Source: Dermacentor variabilis
Lineage: Eukaryota; Arthropoda; Arachnida; Ixodida; Ixodidae
Assembly: GCF_050947875.1 (NCBI RefSeq)
Contig: NC_134574.1
Location: 109,603,969 to 109,667,968, forward strand
Direction: 5' to 3'
DNA: 64,000 nucleotides
Below, one piece after another: positions 34,485-45,640 of the stretch; the first letter of the stretch is position 1, and each line of letters begins with the position of its first letter. Under the pieces are notes generated by a model, which did not search any database, was not told where the DNA came from, and saw only the letters and a list, made by a program, of their open reading frames with translations. Both the position numbers and the translations under genes were made by a program.

Positions 34485-34792
34485 CTGACCGCCATGTAGG
34501 ACTTCCGGTCCAGCGTGCAGCTGATCCAGTAGGAGTGGTGGTCGGACTCGGAGAAGTAGCGCTGCAGGCAGAAGTTGACGCCGCAGCCACTGAAGTGCAC
34601 GATCGAGAAGAGGCAGGCCCGGCGCCTGACACGCTCGGCGAAGTTTTTCGTCAGGGCCTTCCACTCGGGCAGCGAACGCGCTGACACGAGGCAGAGCCGG
34701 CACAGTTCTTGCAGGCTACACACGCGAGGGTGCGAGAGTCGAGCGCGAACGGAGCGGACGGCGCGGTCTAGAAGCGGCTCGACAGCGGCCAT
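34485..34792 (-). CDS. Pseudokinase exon 1 (start codon, N-lobe)
   Basis: The ATG sits in a good context (ACAAGATGGCC) after a purine-rich (GAA)n leader. The 308-nt exon encodes MAAVEPLLDRAVRSVRARL, a leucine/cysteine-rich helix (VCSLQELCRLCLVSARSL), then a region leading to YMAVR at its end, which I read as the beta-3 strand with Arg replacing the usual Lys. It ends GGTCAG|GTGCGC, leaving two bases that combine with the first base of exon 2 into an Arg codon. The SLQELCRLCL helix superficially resembles a SOCS-box start, but it lies at the wrong end of the protein for that. Confidence 0.55.
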
Positions 34793-34957
34793 CTTGTGGA
34801 TGCCTCTTCTTCTTCTTCTTCGTCGTGGTCGTCTGCTCCCTTGCAGACAGCGCGCGCTCGCAAGGAAATAGTTTTCGATTCATCGATTCATTCATTCACT
34901 GAGTCACTCATTCATTCATTAACCATGTTTATTTGGGGGAAATGGAAGAAGGGCAAA

Positions 34958-35036
34958 AATGTCCGACCATTACGACACTCCCAAATGCGAAGTTTGAGCG
35001 CAGTTCTATACGCGTTTTCATTTCGCGATATATTGA
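34958..35036 (-). repeat. Dispersed repeat, copy 2
   Basis: The reverse complement matches 2436-2510 (ATATATCGCGAAATGAAAAC, then GAACTGCGCTC), with substitutions. See the first copy. Confidence 0.6.
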
Positions 35037-38000
35037 GGCAAAGAATTTGGTACCGAAATCACCACACCGACTGGCGGTGGGCCAGTGCCGTCTGAGGGAG
35101 GGGCAGTATGGGAATGCCGGCATGATGAGCGGCATCGGACTTAGTTGTGGAAGAAGACGACGACGAACGCGCGAGCAAGTGGCACGAGTTCGTTCGCGCG
35201 GTTACGCCGAGGGACGCCGACGCTCAACCCAGGAACGGGAGCCTAATAACTGCGCTCTAAAATGGGAATGGGTTATATCTACGAGTTAACATGCCCGTTC
35301 CATTAGCAAATGCTATGAACGAGTTCAGAAAAATTGAAAGGTGTTTGCGAGAGAAATAAGTAAAGGTAACAATTCCTAGATACATGGATTCATGCAACAT
35401 TACCTGCTCTAAACATTCCTGTTAAGCTCATTTCTTTCAACGCGTTGAAGACGAGTCAGATTTTCATGACTCATTTATTGATCGACTGAGCCAGTCAAGG
35501 ATTCGACGAACGTTCCTGAAGAAGTTAGATGGGTCGTAGGATTGAAAGTTTAACGTTTTGGAACTACCTACGGCTTACTTGTTCTGCTCCTAAACTCTTT
35601 ACGAAGTCATTTGTCTGTTTCGGAACCAATATATGGGTTCACATGCTTGCTAAGCTTTTGACATTTAGAACGTACCGTTACGAAATGAAGCTCATTTAGA
35701 GAACTGACATTTGGACGAGTTGGTGAAACTTCACTTTAAGGAGCGCAGCGCGAGCCGATACACGGACAAGAAAGAAAGTATGAACTCTTTCAGTGTCACT
35801 GACATGCCGGCACGTTTTCACCTTTCTGTACTGCCATGTTATTGACGTCAGGCTGGAACGTGAGAAGCACACCAAGAGAGCGCTTGCCATTATCCGCGTC
35901 AGTTTTCTTTTTCTTTCTTTCTGCATAACCAAAAGTAAACCATTCTGTTCATCTTATAATATCCCAGAAAAGAAACCTGACAATGAGAGTGTGCTACCTA
36001 CGAAAAGAAAAAAACGACATCAGATGGGGTAAGCGACACAAGAGACGTTGGCCTCGCCATTCTGAAGTTTATCAGAAGCAACGAACAGCAACGATGGCTC
36101 GACAATATTAGAGCTGTTTCTAAAATAATGTTAATTTCTCTCTTTTCTACACTGGTATAACATACGCGCAGGTCAAGCACTTCGTCATGACCTTTAAATT
36201 TCGCGGTCCTCCTACATACCGCGAGCGAGAAAGTACATAAAAGAAAGGAAGGAGAGGAGCGGCCAAGTGAAAAATGTGACAGCTACCACATTTGCTCGAG
36301 TCCATTACAGTTGAAGTTTCAAAGCAAATAACGCATTAAAGCAGAAACGTCAAGAAATATCAATTCCTCATCAAGTTGAAGTTAAACAATCAAAATGAAT
36401 CAGAACGTGACCAAAAGAAGTGACCACGTAAACTATTGATAAAACCTCTAGAGAATAAAAATCACCGGGTATATAGTCTGTGAGGAGTCTGTGAGATGTA
36501 TGGGAGAGGCCTTTACCCTGGAGTGGGCGTAACCATGATGATGATGATGATGTAGGCTGTATCGGGCACCCAGCCGCAGTGAGGTACGTGAAACGTCTTG
36601 CGCGCGCTGCTGAAGTTACACCGGCATTTTAACGAAAGGTATATGGGCACTAAGGCACAGAAATCGTGTCACCAAATACGCTGCTCATATTTATTCACGC
36701 ACTGAAAAACTTACGCGTTTCGCTTACGAGACAGCTTGTGAGAGTCCTAACGGCCCAATCCTGCAAGCAGTCGTGCTCGCTCCCTATTCGTACATAGGCG
36801 GCCCTCCGTGGTCATACGCGGTGGGCGCGAATTGACATCTCTCTGTCTTTACCGCCCGAGTCTTTCCATGCCATTTCTGGACCCCTTGTGTCGAACGCGG
36901 GGCCACTGCAGCCGAGCGACCGCCAAACTTCTGCAACGGAATTGCACACTTGTAAGCCTTACAACTCCCGATGAGCACAGGTTTGACTTTGATGGATTAT
37001 ACCTAATATAACTAAGTTACTTCTTTCAAACGCGACCACTCTCGCTTAGACCGACAAACGTATATGTTCCTTATTGCATGCCTCACTGAACGCCGAGCGA
37101 CGGGCTAAATTTAGCTATGATTGCATCACGCATGGCGTGGCAACGGCGTCATCTGTGCACGCGAAACATGCCCCATCGAGTAATTACTTCTTTCCTCTGG
37201 ACAGCGATACCAAAGTATGGCACGTGGTATAGCACAGTTGCAAAGATATAAGCGATATTAATATTACACGTTTTCATTACATACATGTGACGTTACGTCC
37301 GGTTCTATCAAGCAAACCCCCTACGCTGACAGTTGCGCCTATTAACGATAAACCCTTCCCGTCACCGCTCGAAGTTCTATGCTCGGCGTTCCACATAACA
37401 AACTGACCCGCTGCTCCCGGCCGTATGCAATGATACGGTAATAAGACGAGCTCCGCCACGATATCAATTGACTCGAGTTTCGAAAGCCGACAGCTCTCAT
37501 TCAAGATCAAAGCTGGTGCTTACGTATAGGCTTATTTTTTGTTGGCACTCATTCCGCCTTAGACTTTATTCCGAGGGCGGAGAACGGTGCTTTAATTAGT
37601 GGTTGCTTCTCCAGCTCACAGCAAGTTCAAACGGCCTATACTGCCGTAATCCACTACATCTGCAGTTATCCTCAGCACCTGCGCGTGTTTTCCTTTTTTT
37701 TTTTTGTATTTAAAGCACAAGTTATATAACACGAGGTCATTATATTTGAAAATGCCTTCTCTTCGTCTTAAGGGATATACCTGTGCGCGCGTCAGTATGC
37801 CATTTCAATCATCATCATGCGTTCTAAATTACCGGCCAGGTCCAGCCTACATAGCCACACACCGCCCAGACAAGTGGACAGCACGGTGGCAGATTGAGCA
37901 CTTGAATCCGCTTGCGAGTTTGGTACGTCACTGCATTGAGACTCCTATACTTGCAGCTGCAGCCCTGCAGAAGAGCACAGAAAGAAGACGTCGGTCCAAC

Positions 38001-38206
38001 ACGGAGCCCACGCAACCAGACTGCATGCCTGATGAATGCAATCTGATGCCATCCTCACCTATGACGCCCCAGAAACGTCGAGGTTGCCCCGCTTGACTCG
38101 CGTTCATCGTCCTCTCCAATGACACGTCAATCCAGGTAACAGCCTGTCGCAAAATTTCCCAGGAGAAACGGCTCGCGGCCGAACTAGCCACGTTGTGGCG
38201 TTATTA
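35037..38206. other. Gene-poor stretch
   Basis: No supportable gene or element. There is an (ATG)n microsatellite near 36533-36553. A frame at 37704-38096 (plus) and one at 37277-37510 (minus) look somewhat protein-like but show no domain, start context or splice signals I would rely on. Confidence 0.4.
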
Positions 38207-38282
38207 TGTTACGTAGGAAGACGCAGGCGAGAAACTACATACAGGTATTTACAGAGCAATACGCCGCACTTGGCCAAGAGGC

Positions 38283-38751
38283 GTGAGGTATTCTGTGATA
38301 CCGTGTGTAAGGAGGACGTCTTGCTTGGGAGCCGCGATGTAGTGACCGTCGGGCACTGGTGGGGATGACACAAAGTCAACGAGCGAAGTCTGCGGAACTG
38401 AGGCGACTGGGGGTGTGGTTCAGCGGGATCCAGAACAGGCAGGTCAAGGCTGAGAGTTCTGGTTGAACAATCTATGAGAGCAGAACTTGCGGAGAGGAAG
38501 TCTAGGCCGAGGATGGTGTCGTGGAGACAGTGGGCGATGGCTGTGGAGAGAACGATAGTGGAGCGATCGACAAAGGAGACGCGGGCGGCGCACATACCAA
38601 TTGCAGGGGCTTTTCTGCCGTCTGCGACATGGACAACAGGCGTCCTGGCGCATATTATTTTCTTCGGCCAGTTACGGACACCAGCGCTCATAACATATAA
38701 ATGCGCTCCAGTGTCTACAAGAGCAGACACAGGAACATCGTAGACTTGCAC
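38283..38751 (-). pseudogene. Retroviral-type aspartic protease remnant of the Ty3/gypsy element
   Basis: The frame from 38751 has VSALVDTGAHLYVM near residue 10 (catalytic DTG), FVDRSTIVL, and the C-terminal ILGLDFLS motif of retropepsins. It would mature the gag polyprotein. After the protease the frame runs into LTR sequence at 38283 instead of reverse transcriptase, so the polyprotein is cut off. The preceding gag segments are in other frames, so the reading frame is broken upstream as well. Confidence 0.75.
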
Positions 38752-38949
38752 TTCAAAAGATTGATATGAGTGGGCAACGTCCGTAGAGAATTTCGCGGCG
38801 TAGGGAGCAATGGCAGCGCCACCTCGAGGCGCTGCATCGTCTAGTTTTCAGCTGAGGGCGTCCGTAGGGAGTCGTCGAATATGAGCGACGGGGCAGGGGC
38901 GAGCGAGATTGTCGGCGTTGGGGCGAAGGCAATCGTGAATAGGGGCGCG

Positions 38950-39833
38950 TCAGTGCACGAGATACAGTGGCGGCATTATCGGACTGTGTGGTATAGGGAC
39001 GAGAAGGGACGCTATGGGTGAGAGTAGCCAGTATACGTGGTCCGGGTCGGAGCCCAACGATTTCGACAGTGGCAAGAAATGTGCCCGTTTTGACGGCAGT
39101 GAAAACAAATGGGCCTTGTCGTCCGAAGTGCGCCATTCAGATTGGTTGCAGAAACGTGGTGGGTAATAAGATGTGGGACGGGACGGAATCGAAGAATCCG
39201 GGCGGGCATCAATCAGGGCGATGGGCCGAGCAGATGGTGTGGAGACCCATGTTGGCGAACTCTTGACGGACAACTGCCTGGATCAAGGAAACCGTGACTG
39301 CATGTGAGTTGGAGGAACTGGCGTCGAAGACAGCCGGATATGCGGCCTCAATATCTCCCTGGATGATACTGGTAACATCGCCAGTGTCGTTGGGACGAGG
39401 AGCGTCAGCACAGGAAGATGCTGCCGGGGTGTTTGGTAAACGGGCGAACTGTTGATCGATTCGTCGGATTTTCGCGAGCTCCAGGCGGCGGCACTCTTTG
39501 ATAAGTGCGTCCACTGTCGCCACGTTGTTGAAGAAGAGCAATTTGAAAGCGACATCAGCACCGCCTTTGAGAACCTGGCAAACCTTCTCTGGCTAGGTCG
39601 TCAACTTTGCCGCATAGAGCCAGGAAGGCTTGCATGTGCGTGACGCAGGGCTCTGTTGACGTCTGCATGCGGCTGGATAACGCCTTTTTCGCGGCAAGTC
39701 GGTGACTATAAGCGTGGCCGAACAAGTCTCGGAGCTTTTGCTTAAGCGCATCCCAACTGATGAACTTATCTCTGTGTGTCCGAAACCAAACGCCAGGTGT
39801 GCCACCCAGGTAAAAGACTGCGGTGGCGAGCAT
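38950..39833 (-). pseudogene. Frameshifted gag of the Ty3/gypsy element
   Basis: Three successive minus-strand segments in different frames make up gag. 39555-39833 carries a capsid-like region (GTPGVWFRTHRDKFISW, LRDLFGHAY). 39209-39541 continues with the DALIKECRRLE helix and spacer. 39012-39212 holds the single zinc knuckle CFHCRQNGHISCHC (39066-39107). At least two frameshifts separate them. The protein would form the intracellular particle of the retrotransposon. Confidence 0.7.
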
Positions 39834-40263
39834 GATAGTGAGGTCCCACCAGTTATTGGTGCAGAGGCGTTCGTACAGGCTGATCCATTCCTTGATGTCT
39901 TCCCCATCTTTTCACGAGAGTATACGTTCACGAGAGTATACGCCAGGATCACGAGGAGCGGAGAGTGCGATGTAGGTCGTCAAAGTGGCAGCAGGTTAAG
40001 TCGAGCGGTCGTCGCCGGGAGCCATGACGGAAGGCTCGACGTACCGTCCACTGCGAAGCTCCGTGACGAGGCACAGGGAAGGACCACCTCCACCAAATGT
40101 GTTACGTAGTAAGACGCAGACGAGAAGCTACATTCAGGTATATTTACAAAAAAAAAAACGCGCCGCACTTGGCGAATAGGCAACAGCCCGCACTAGCCTC
40201 TAATTGTCGTCGTCGTCTTCACACTACTGGTCTCTTCGTCATCGTAAATACTGGTCCGTAGCA

Positions 40264-41099
40264 ATATATATGCACACTGTGCATGGGCTCCTCGGTACTG
40301 TTAGGTAAGGCTTCAAGACCGGTCGGGCTTCGAGACTTTGTACCGGCTCTTTTTGATACATTCTATATGCGTGGCCATACACCTTGTGCACAGCGCCTTG
40401 CTGCAGAGAGAGTGATTCTGGAGAGGTAGAGGCGCTGTTTTCTCGGCCCTTTAGGGAGCACTGCTAAGCGCCTTGTGAGAGGGACATAAAGAGGAAAGAG
40501 GACAGAGAAGACAGTGCATTTACAAGTTAGACGCCAGCCTCCATGTCCTCCAGACACCAGCCCCGTGTCCTCCCGAAACCTAAAAAGGCGCCTGAAGCAA
40601 ATTGGGTTACTAGGCCTGCCTTCGAGAGGGTAAGTGCTCGCTATTTACGTGGCAACACTGCTCTAATAAGAGTCGCTAGCGAGTCTATAGGTTTCCTTTT
40701 CTTCTTTTTTGCGTGCTAATTTTCTGCCGCAGCTTGTATGCTCTGATTCCATGGATAATTAATCAATGGAGCGATGACTTAATGGTTTTACGTATTCCCA
40801 CTTTTCATTTTCCCTGTCACAACTACATACTGTGCACCAATACATGTACCGTCGCTACAACATTCGGTAGTCAGCGCTCGTATCTGCCTATCACTGCATC
40901 TCTCTAAGCAGACTCTCTTTTACTTCAGCCTACTTCAGAATACTTGCGGCCTCAGCGAACCAACTAGCCGTAAACGTTACCGACTTAACGACTTGGTCTT
41001 TAGAGTTGGTCGTACGGGACCCGATTCCCAGGCCGCGTCTATTCAGTGATTTCGGCTGTATCGTTGGGTGTACCGCTATCCTCGATTGCGTCAAGCCGC
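40264..41099. other. Spacer without gene
   Basis: Short frames only. Nothing recognised between the gypsy element and the 3' end of the next non-LTR element. Confidence 0.5.
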
Positions 41100-43130
41100 G
41101 TGATCTGGGTGGTGGTGGTGGTGATAACTTTATTGCACACAGGGGAGTTGCGGACACGCAGGTCCTTGGGCCCCCGCATGGCCCCACTGCACTCAAACGT
41201 TCATGTCCCGGAGGCTCATGACGCTGGCAGCCCGGCCTGTGGCGATGGCTTGCTTGGCCGGGTCCTCGGAGCGCAGTAGGGTCTCCCAAGCCTCCCAAGT
41301 AGTAAGGTGCTCCAGGCCCCGCGGGGGAGGATCCGCCGGGCAGAGGAAAAGAATGTGATCGAGAGTGGCTTTGGGGTGGTGGCAGAGGGTACAGGAGGGC
41401 TCGGTGTGGACGTGGTGATAGCGCGAGCGTATATAAGGGGAGGGTAAGGTGCGTGTTTGGAGCCGCCTCCAAAGTGTCTGGTGATAATTGTCGAGGGAGG
41501 GATGGGGTGGGGGGTAGAGCCGATGCTCGGTTTTGCAGGCTTGCGTCAGTTCAGTGAATGAATGCATGCGCTCCCGTGAGAACCCTGGATCGGAGGCCGC
41601 CGGTGCCCGGTTGAGCAAACCACGGGCTAAAGCATTGGCCGCCTCGTTTCCAGGATTCCCAGAGTGGGCAGGCACCCATATGAGCTCCATGTGGCGGGGC
41701 GGGTGTGCAGCGAGAGAGTTCAGTATGCGAAATGCAGGGACGTGAACTCTCCCGCGAGCAAAATTTAGTATCGCAGTTTTAGAGTCCGATAATATATACC
41801 GGGCCTCCGTGCGCGTAATAGCTAGGGCAATGGCAGCCTCTTCAGCCTCCTCCGAAGTGGCAGTTGGGGATATGTGAAGGGTGGTAATCGGTTGTAGGGA
41901 GGGGTTCGTGATGGCAACAACCGCGTCCTCACCTGTGCATGCGGCATCCACCCACACAGCATCCGGTTCTATGCCATAGTGTTTGTGGAGCGCCCGTGCG
42001 CGAGCTCTGCGGCGGGGTTCATGGTCGGTGGGGTGCATGTTTTTAGGGAGAGGTTTAATAAGAAGTTCGCGGTGAACGTGGTGGGGGACCTGGAGCTGTG
42101 TGGGATCCGTGGCTGGTATCCTGATACCAAGGGTGTGTAGGATGTGTCTGCCGGTGGTGGTTCTCGCGAGACGTATGTGTTGTGTCTGTCTGTGGGCCTC
42201 AAGCTCACCTATCGTGTTATGCAGGCCTAGCTGGAGGAGTTTTTCGGTGGAGGTATTTAGGGGTAGGTGTAGTGCTGTCTTAAATGCTGCTCGGATCATG
42301 GCATCCAGGGTGGAGATTTCTCTGCCCTGGAGTTTAAGGTAGGGGAGTGTGAAGAGAAAGCGGCTGAGGACGAAGGCATGAATGAGACGACATAAGTCAT
42401 GCTCCTTCATACCCCGGTGGTGTGCAGAAACTCGGCGGATTAGGTGGGATATCGACACCGCCGTCCGCTTGAGTTTGTGGATGGTGAGAGTGTTTTTCCT
42501 GTCATTTTGGATGTGGAGGCCCAGTACCCGGAGAGTGTGTACCTCAGGGATGTACCGGTTTTCCAGTGTCACGGTTATAGGGGTGGTGGGGCAGTTTCGG
42601 GTTGTGGGGCGGAGTATGAGGAGCTCCGACTTCTCCGGAGAGCATGAGAGACCGATACTCCGCGCATGTGTTTGGGTGAGGGTAGCTGCAGACTGCAGAG
42701 TATTCTCTATGTCTCCGTCACTGCCATGGATGGTCCATAGAGTGATATCATCAGCATAGAGTGTGTGCCGAAGGTGAGGGATGTTTTGTAGTTTTCGGGC
42801 AAGGGGAATGAGAGTGACATTGAAGAGAAAAAGTGAGAGGAAAGATCCCTGGCGGGTGCCAATCCCACTAAGGGTGTATGGGCGGGATGTGTGGGGACCG
42901 AAGTGAATTTCGGCTGTGCGGTTAGTAAGGAATGCTTGAATATAGGTGTACATACGTTCACCTATGTTCAAGGGGGAGAGCGCCGCCATTATCGCTCGAT
43001 GGTCTAGGCGATCAAAGGCCTTGGAGAGATCCAAGGCGAGGACGGCTTTTGTGTGGCCCGGTATGAGGGGGTCGAAAATATCCTGTGTGAGCTGGGCGTT
43101 CCCGCTGAACACAGGAGATTGTGCCATTGA
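41100..43130 (-). mobile_element. 5'-truncated RNase H-type non-LTR retrotransposon
   Basis: The minus-strand copy retains the second half of reverse transcriptase, the RNase H domain and the 3' end. The 3' end carries AATAAAG followed by a (CAC)n tail (about 41108-41135 on the plus strand). The 5' side stops near 43130, inside the reverse transcriptase, as expected from incomplete target-primed reverse transcription. It is a different family from the element at 8.9-14.7 kb but has the same domain order and the same YADDITLW motif. Confidence 0.85.
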
Positions 43131-43229
43131 CACCTCAAGCGGCGCATGGCTGCAGCTGGCCTGATTCGCTCGATCGAGCCGTACGCGCCACAAGCAGAAT
43201 GGTATATGCTTCGTGCGAGCAACCCTCAC
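41193..43229 (-). CDS. Partial non-LTR ORF2: reverse transcriptase C-half and RNase H
   Basis: This open frame of 678 codons has LALDLSKAFDRLDHRAI (palm), RQGSFLSLFLFNVTL, YADDITLWTIHGSD (catalytic site), an RNase H domain with VWVDAACTGEDA, EEAEEAAIALA, YILSDSKTA and WVPAHSGNPGNEAANALA, and the terminal CTLCHHPKATLDHILFLC knuckle. The first 35 or so codons are probably flanking DNA that happens to stay open. The endonuclease domain is absent, so the copy cannot be autonomous. The lack of stops suggests a fairly recent insertion. Confidence 0.85.
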   Translation of the reverse strand: MRVARTKHIPFCLWRVRLDRANQASCSHAPLEVSMAQSPVFSGNAQLTQDIFDPLIPGHTKAVLALDLSKAFDRLDHRAIMAALSPLNIGERMYTYIQAFLTNRTAEIHFGPHTSRPYTLSGIGTRQGSFLSLFLFNVTLIPLARKLQNIPHLRHTLYADDITLWTIHGSDGDIENTLQSAATLTQTHARSIGLSCSPEKSELLILRPTTRNCPTTPITVTLENRYIPEVHTLRVLGLHIQNDRKNTLTIHKLKRTAVSISHLIRRVSAHHRGMKEHDLCRLIHAFVLSRFLFTLPYLKLQGREISTLDAMIRAAFKTALHLPLNTSTEKLLQLGLHNTIGELEAHRQTQHIRLARTTTGRHILHTLGIRIPATDPTQLQVPHHVHRELLIKPLPKNMHPTDHEPRRRARARALHKHYGIEPDAVWVDAACTGEDAVVAITNPSLQPITTLHISPTATSEEAEEAAIALAITRTEARYILSDSKTAILNFARGRVHVPAFRILNSLAAHPPRHMELIWVPAHSGNPGNEAANALARGLLNRAPAASDPGFSRERMHSFTELTQACKTEHRLYPPPHPSLDNYHQTLWRRLQTRTLPSPYIRSRYHHVHTEPSCTLCHHPKATLDHILFLCPADPPPRGLEHLTTWEAWETLLRSEDPAKQAIATGRAASVMSLRDMNV

Positions 43230-43230
43230 G

Positions 43231-45640
43231 CAATGAGGGGGGAGGGGGGGACCGGCTGCACAATTTTATTTAGGAAAGGAACAACTTCGGTAGAGCAAGG
43301 ATCAAGGACCTTGCTGTGCGTATTAAGAGTCTTACCGCTAGACCCGACGTAACGTTAACCCCGCAGGCTCTTCAGAATCGCGAGCATGTAGATTGTGGCA
43401 ATCATGGCGGTTCCGCCGCCCGCCTGATATCCGTCATCGTTGAGATGAGTGCACAACACCCCTGCTCGCCCTTTTGCTTGCGTTTCCGTCCTCGGTGACA
43501 TTTGCCTTTCTCTCTCCAGACACTATGGACACACATTTTATCAGAAACGGTGGGTTATCGGAGCTCGTTTATGCAGAAATGACAATTTATGTCTGCGTGA
43601 ATATTCGCCGAACACGCGTCCTCGAAGAAACGCGTTTACACTGTTTTGTGTCCTGTCATTGTACACGTACTCCTGTCGGGGCGTAGGAGAATTCTCGGAG
43701 AAGTTAAATATGCACAAACCCTAAAACTACCGTGCGTGCGTGCGTATGTGCACGCATGTGTTGTTTTTCCCCGAAAGCATGATTACACGCTCCATGCAAA
43801 TTGTACAAACAGCGGGATGGGAAGAAATGAGCCGGAATGGAGTATCAGGAAGATCTGCCTTCAACGCTGCTTATTCGCAATCAATGTTAGCATTGCTTTC
43901 ACTGGAAAGAGCGTTTGAAACAGCGTTAATTTAGAAAGCAGCCACAGACGCCCAAGCTGGAATGTTACCAAATTGAGCGCGTTTTTTCTTCAGCGAGCTG
44001 CAGAGCACCCTTACAACATCTGCTTCTTAAGTGTGTTTTTAACCGATTTGGCTAACGACACCGACATTTACGCACACCAGGCCTGAGTATGCTTGCAGGT
44101 CCGGAAACGTTCTCAGACGATTGATCCAGAGGTTCCTCTACCCTAGAAGATCTGACCCTCGGATGCCGCCAAGGGGGCTTCATCCAGTGACGCAGCTTGT
44201 TTCACAAAAGGAAAACAAAATTACAGCGCCAAGCCACCTGCGTGTACCTAAGGCTTTGGATGTGTTCACTGTGTGCCAAACATAGCAGAAAATAAAGACG
44301 TCAGCAAAACGAGCGTCTTTGCATTTGCCTTCTTAGAATATCGAACACGGAAACACCAGTGTTGCACAAGGTACCTAATGTCTGTTATGACAAGACAAAA
44401 TTGACCCGACGACGTCCCTGTCAGTGCTTCGAAAGATTGCTTCGTAGTTACTAGTGCTGCTGCTTACTTTGTATATTAACCTTAAATATCTTGCCTTTTT
44501 TTTCTGCGCAGACATATCTCGTAAGTATTTATATGCTGATCTTGTTTAATCGATACACTTATGTTTACCTATATAACCAATACATTCGCTGCGTAATAGG
44601 TTCATAGCTACGGAAGCATAAACGCTGAAATGAAAGCACGTGTAAAACCAGCACTACACAGCAGCTTGTAACAGTAGGTCGTAACAGTAGGTTGCACAGT
44701 GTAAATTAGTAACGCCGCGTATTTTCGCATATCACAGTTGCTTTGTGTGGCTGATGGGAACGCCCGTGCTCAAGTTATCTGCTGTTGGATATCCTGATAA
44801 CGCGACGTCCATCGTATAATCATGTGGATCAACCGTCTAGGATGTATTCTTAACAATTCAAAATGCAAAGCCCTTTGATCATCCTTGCAACGTACAGCAT
44901 ATATTGAAGTTTGCTTAGATTCTGTACGGATGTCCAGCAGATATCGGTACACGTACCTTGTCAGACGTTGCAATCTTATCCGGATATTCAACGGACGTCG
45001 GTGGTTCATATTGCGGCGACCAACCCTGCGCAACCTACCGAGCGTAGAGAATGATGCAACAGGCGCCGCGATCGGCACAGTGCGGTACCGCAATGACGTA
45101 ATCACCTCAACGCGACTCGCGCTGTTACGTAATGCCGACTCAATTACCTCCTCCCGCCTTCTCCCTGGCGCCACGTACGCGCTCAGTGACTCAATCATCC
45201 TTTCCTTACCTCTCGATTTTTTCGCCTTCGCAATTATCCCCGTCTCCCAGCTTTTTCCGATGATAATTCACAAAGCGTATAGCGCCCTTGAACGATCCGC
45301 ATAATCCTATCGCTTTAAAAGCTAGACGTCCTTAAACAAATTGACTGCAGGACAACTTCCTAAGTTCGTGCGTAGACTCTTGTAAACTAGAACGTGTACA
45401 TGCTATAGGGCTCCATGTGGAAGGCCGCAAGGTGTTCTTGGTTTTTACTCATTCTTCCAAGTTTTCGACCGTTTAATCTTTATTGATCTACGGTTCAGTG
45501 TATTCATTGCGATGAGCGCATTTTTTTTTATTCACTTCAGCCGTGATTATCCCCGACCATCGGTTATTTTTGTCTTTACCGAATAGAAACCGGTGCCGCA
45601 ACTCTAGTCACACCGAACGTCTACGCCCCGATTGCATGCA
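43231..45640. other. Gene-poor stretch
   Basis: No domain-bearing frame and no recognisable element. Overlapping short frames at 44770-45304 on both strands share the same arginine-rich composition and are not convincing. Confidence 0.45.

Larger units (their letters stand above)
26377..34792 (-). other. Three-exon pseudokinase gene (whole gene span)
   Basis: Exons 34485-34792, 31221-31480 and 26377-26855 join in compatible phases. Exon 1 leaves two bases, exon 2 supplies one and leaves one, and exon 3 supplies two. The joined frame is 349 codons including the stop, 348 residues. It shows the order of a protein-kinase fold: a beta-3-like YMAVR with arginine where the ATP-binding lysine should be; RLDHPHVLSVLAVV (subdomain IV); LWKFLRQLCSALIYL (helix E); a catalytic-loop position reading VEPFDFFNVYL instead of HRDLxxxN; LVLNNGLAW where DFG is expected; AFSVAVVVAQLVAL (subdomain IX); and CSYGPQLVSTLAEMF...P..ALEAV (subdomain XI). 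Lysine, HRD and DFG are all lost, so it is predicted to be catalytically dead. The pattern recalls tyrosine-kinase-like families. I cannot name the ortholog, and small missed exons are possible. Confidence 0.6.
38207..40263 (-). mobile_element. Ty3/gypsy LTR retrotransposon with pol deleted
   Basis: On the minus strand the order is LTR, gag, CCHC knuckle, aspartic protease, truncated LTR. The 5' LTR (40100-40263) starts TGTTACGTAG and ends CCGTAGCA on the plus strand, so it has the usual TG/CA ends and short inverted termini. Just inside it, on the sense strand, is TTTGGTGGAGGTGG, where a primer-binding site is expected. About the first 75 bp of the LTR recur at 38207-38283, directly abutting protease-downstream sequence. 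Reverse transcriptase, RNase H, integrase and most of the 3' LTR are thus missing, apparently removed by one internal deletion. Gag is split by frameshifts. The element is a non-autonomous relic. Confidence 0.8.

Noticed and set aside
22685..34792. Pseudokinase and proline-rich/membrane exons as one gene
   Set aside because: Pseudokinase exon 3 ends in a stop followed by AATAAA, and no good phase-0 donor exists before that stop. Kept as separate genes, with the link listed for testing.
26377..34792. GC-rich blocks as bacterial contamination or transfer
   Set aside because: They are split by introns with proper splice signals and contain tick-type SINEs in the introns.
34485..34792. SOCS-box protein
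   Set aside because: SLQELCRLCL resembles a SOCS-box helix, but it is N-terminal and the rest of the box is missing.
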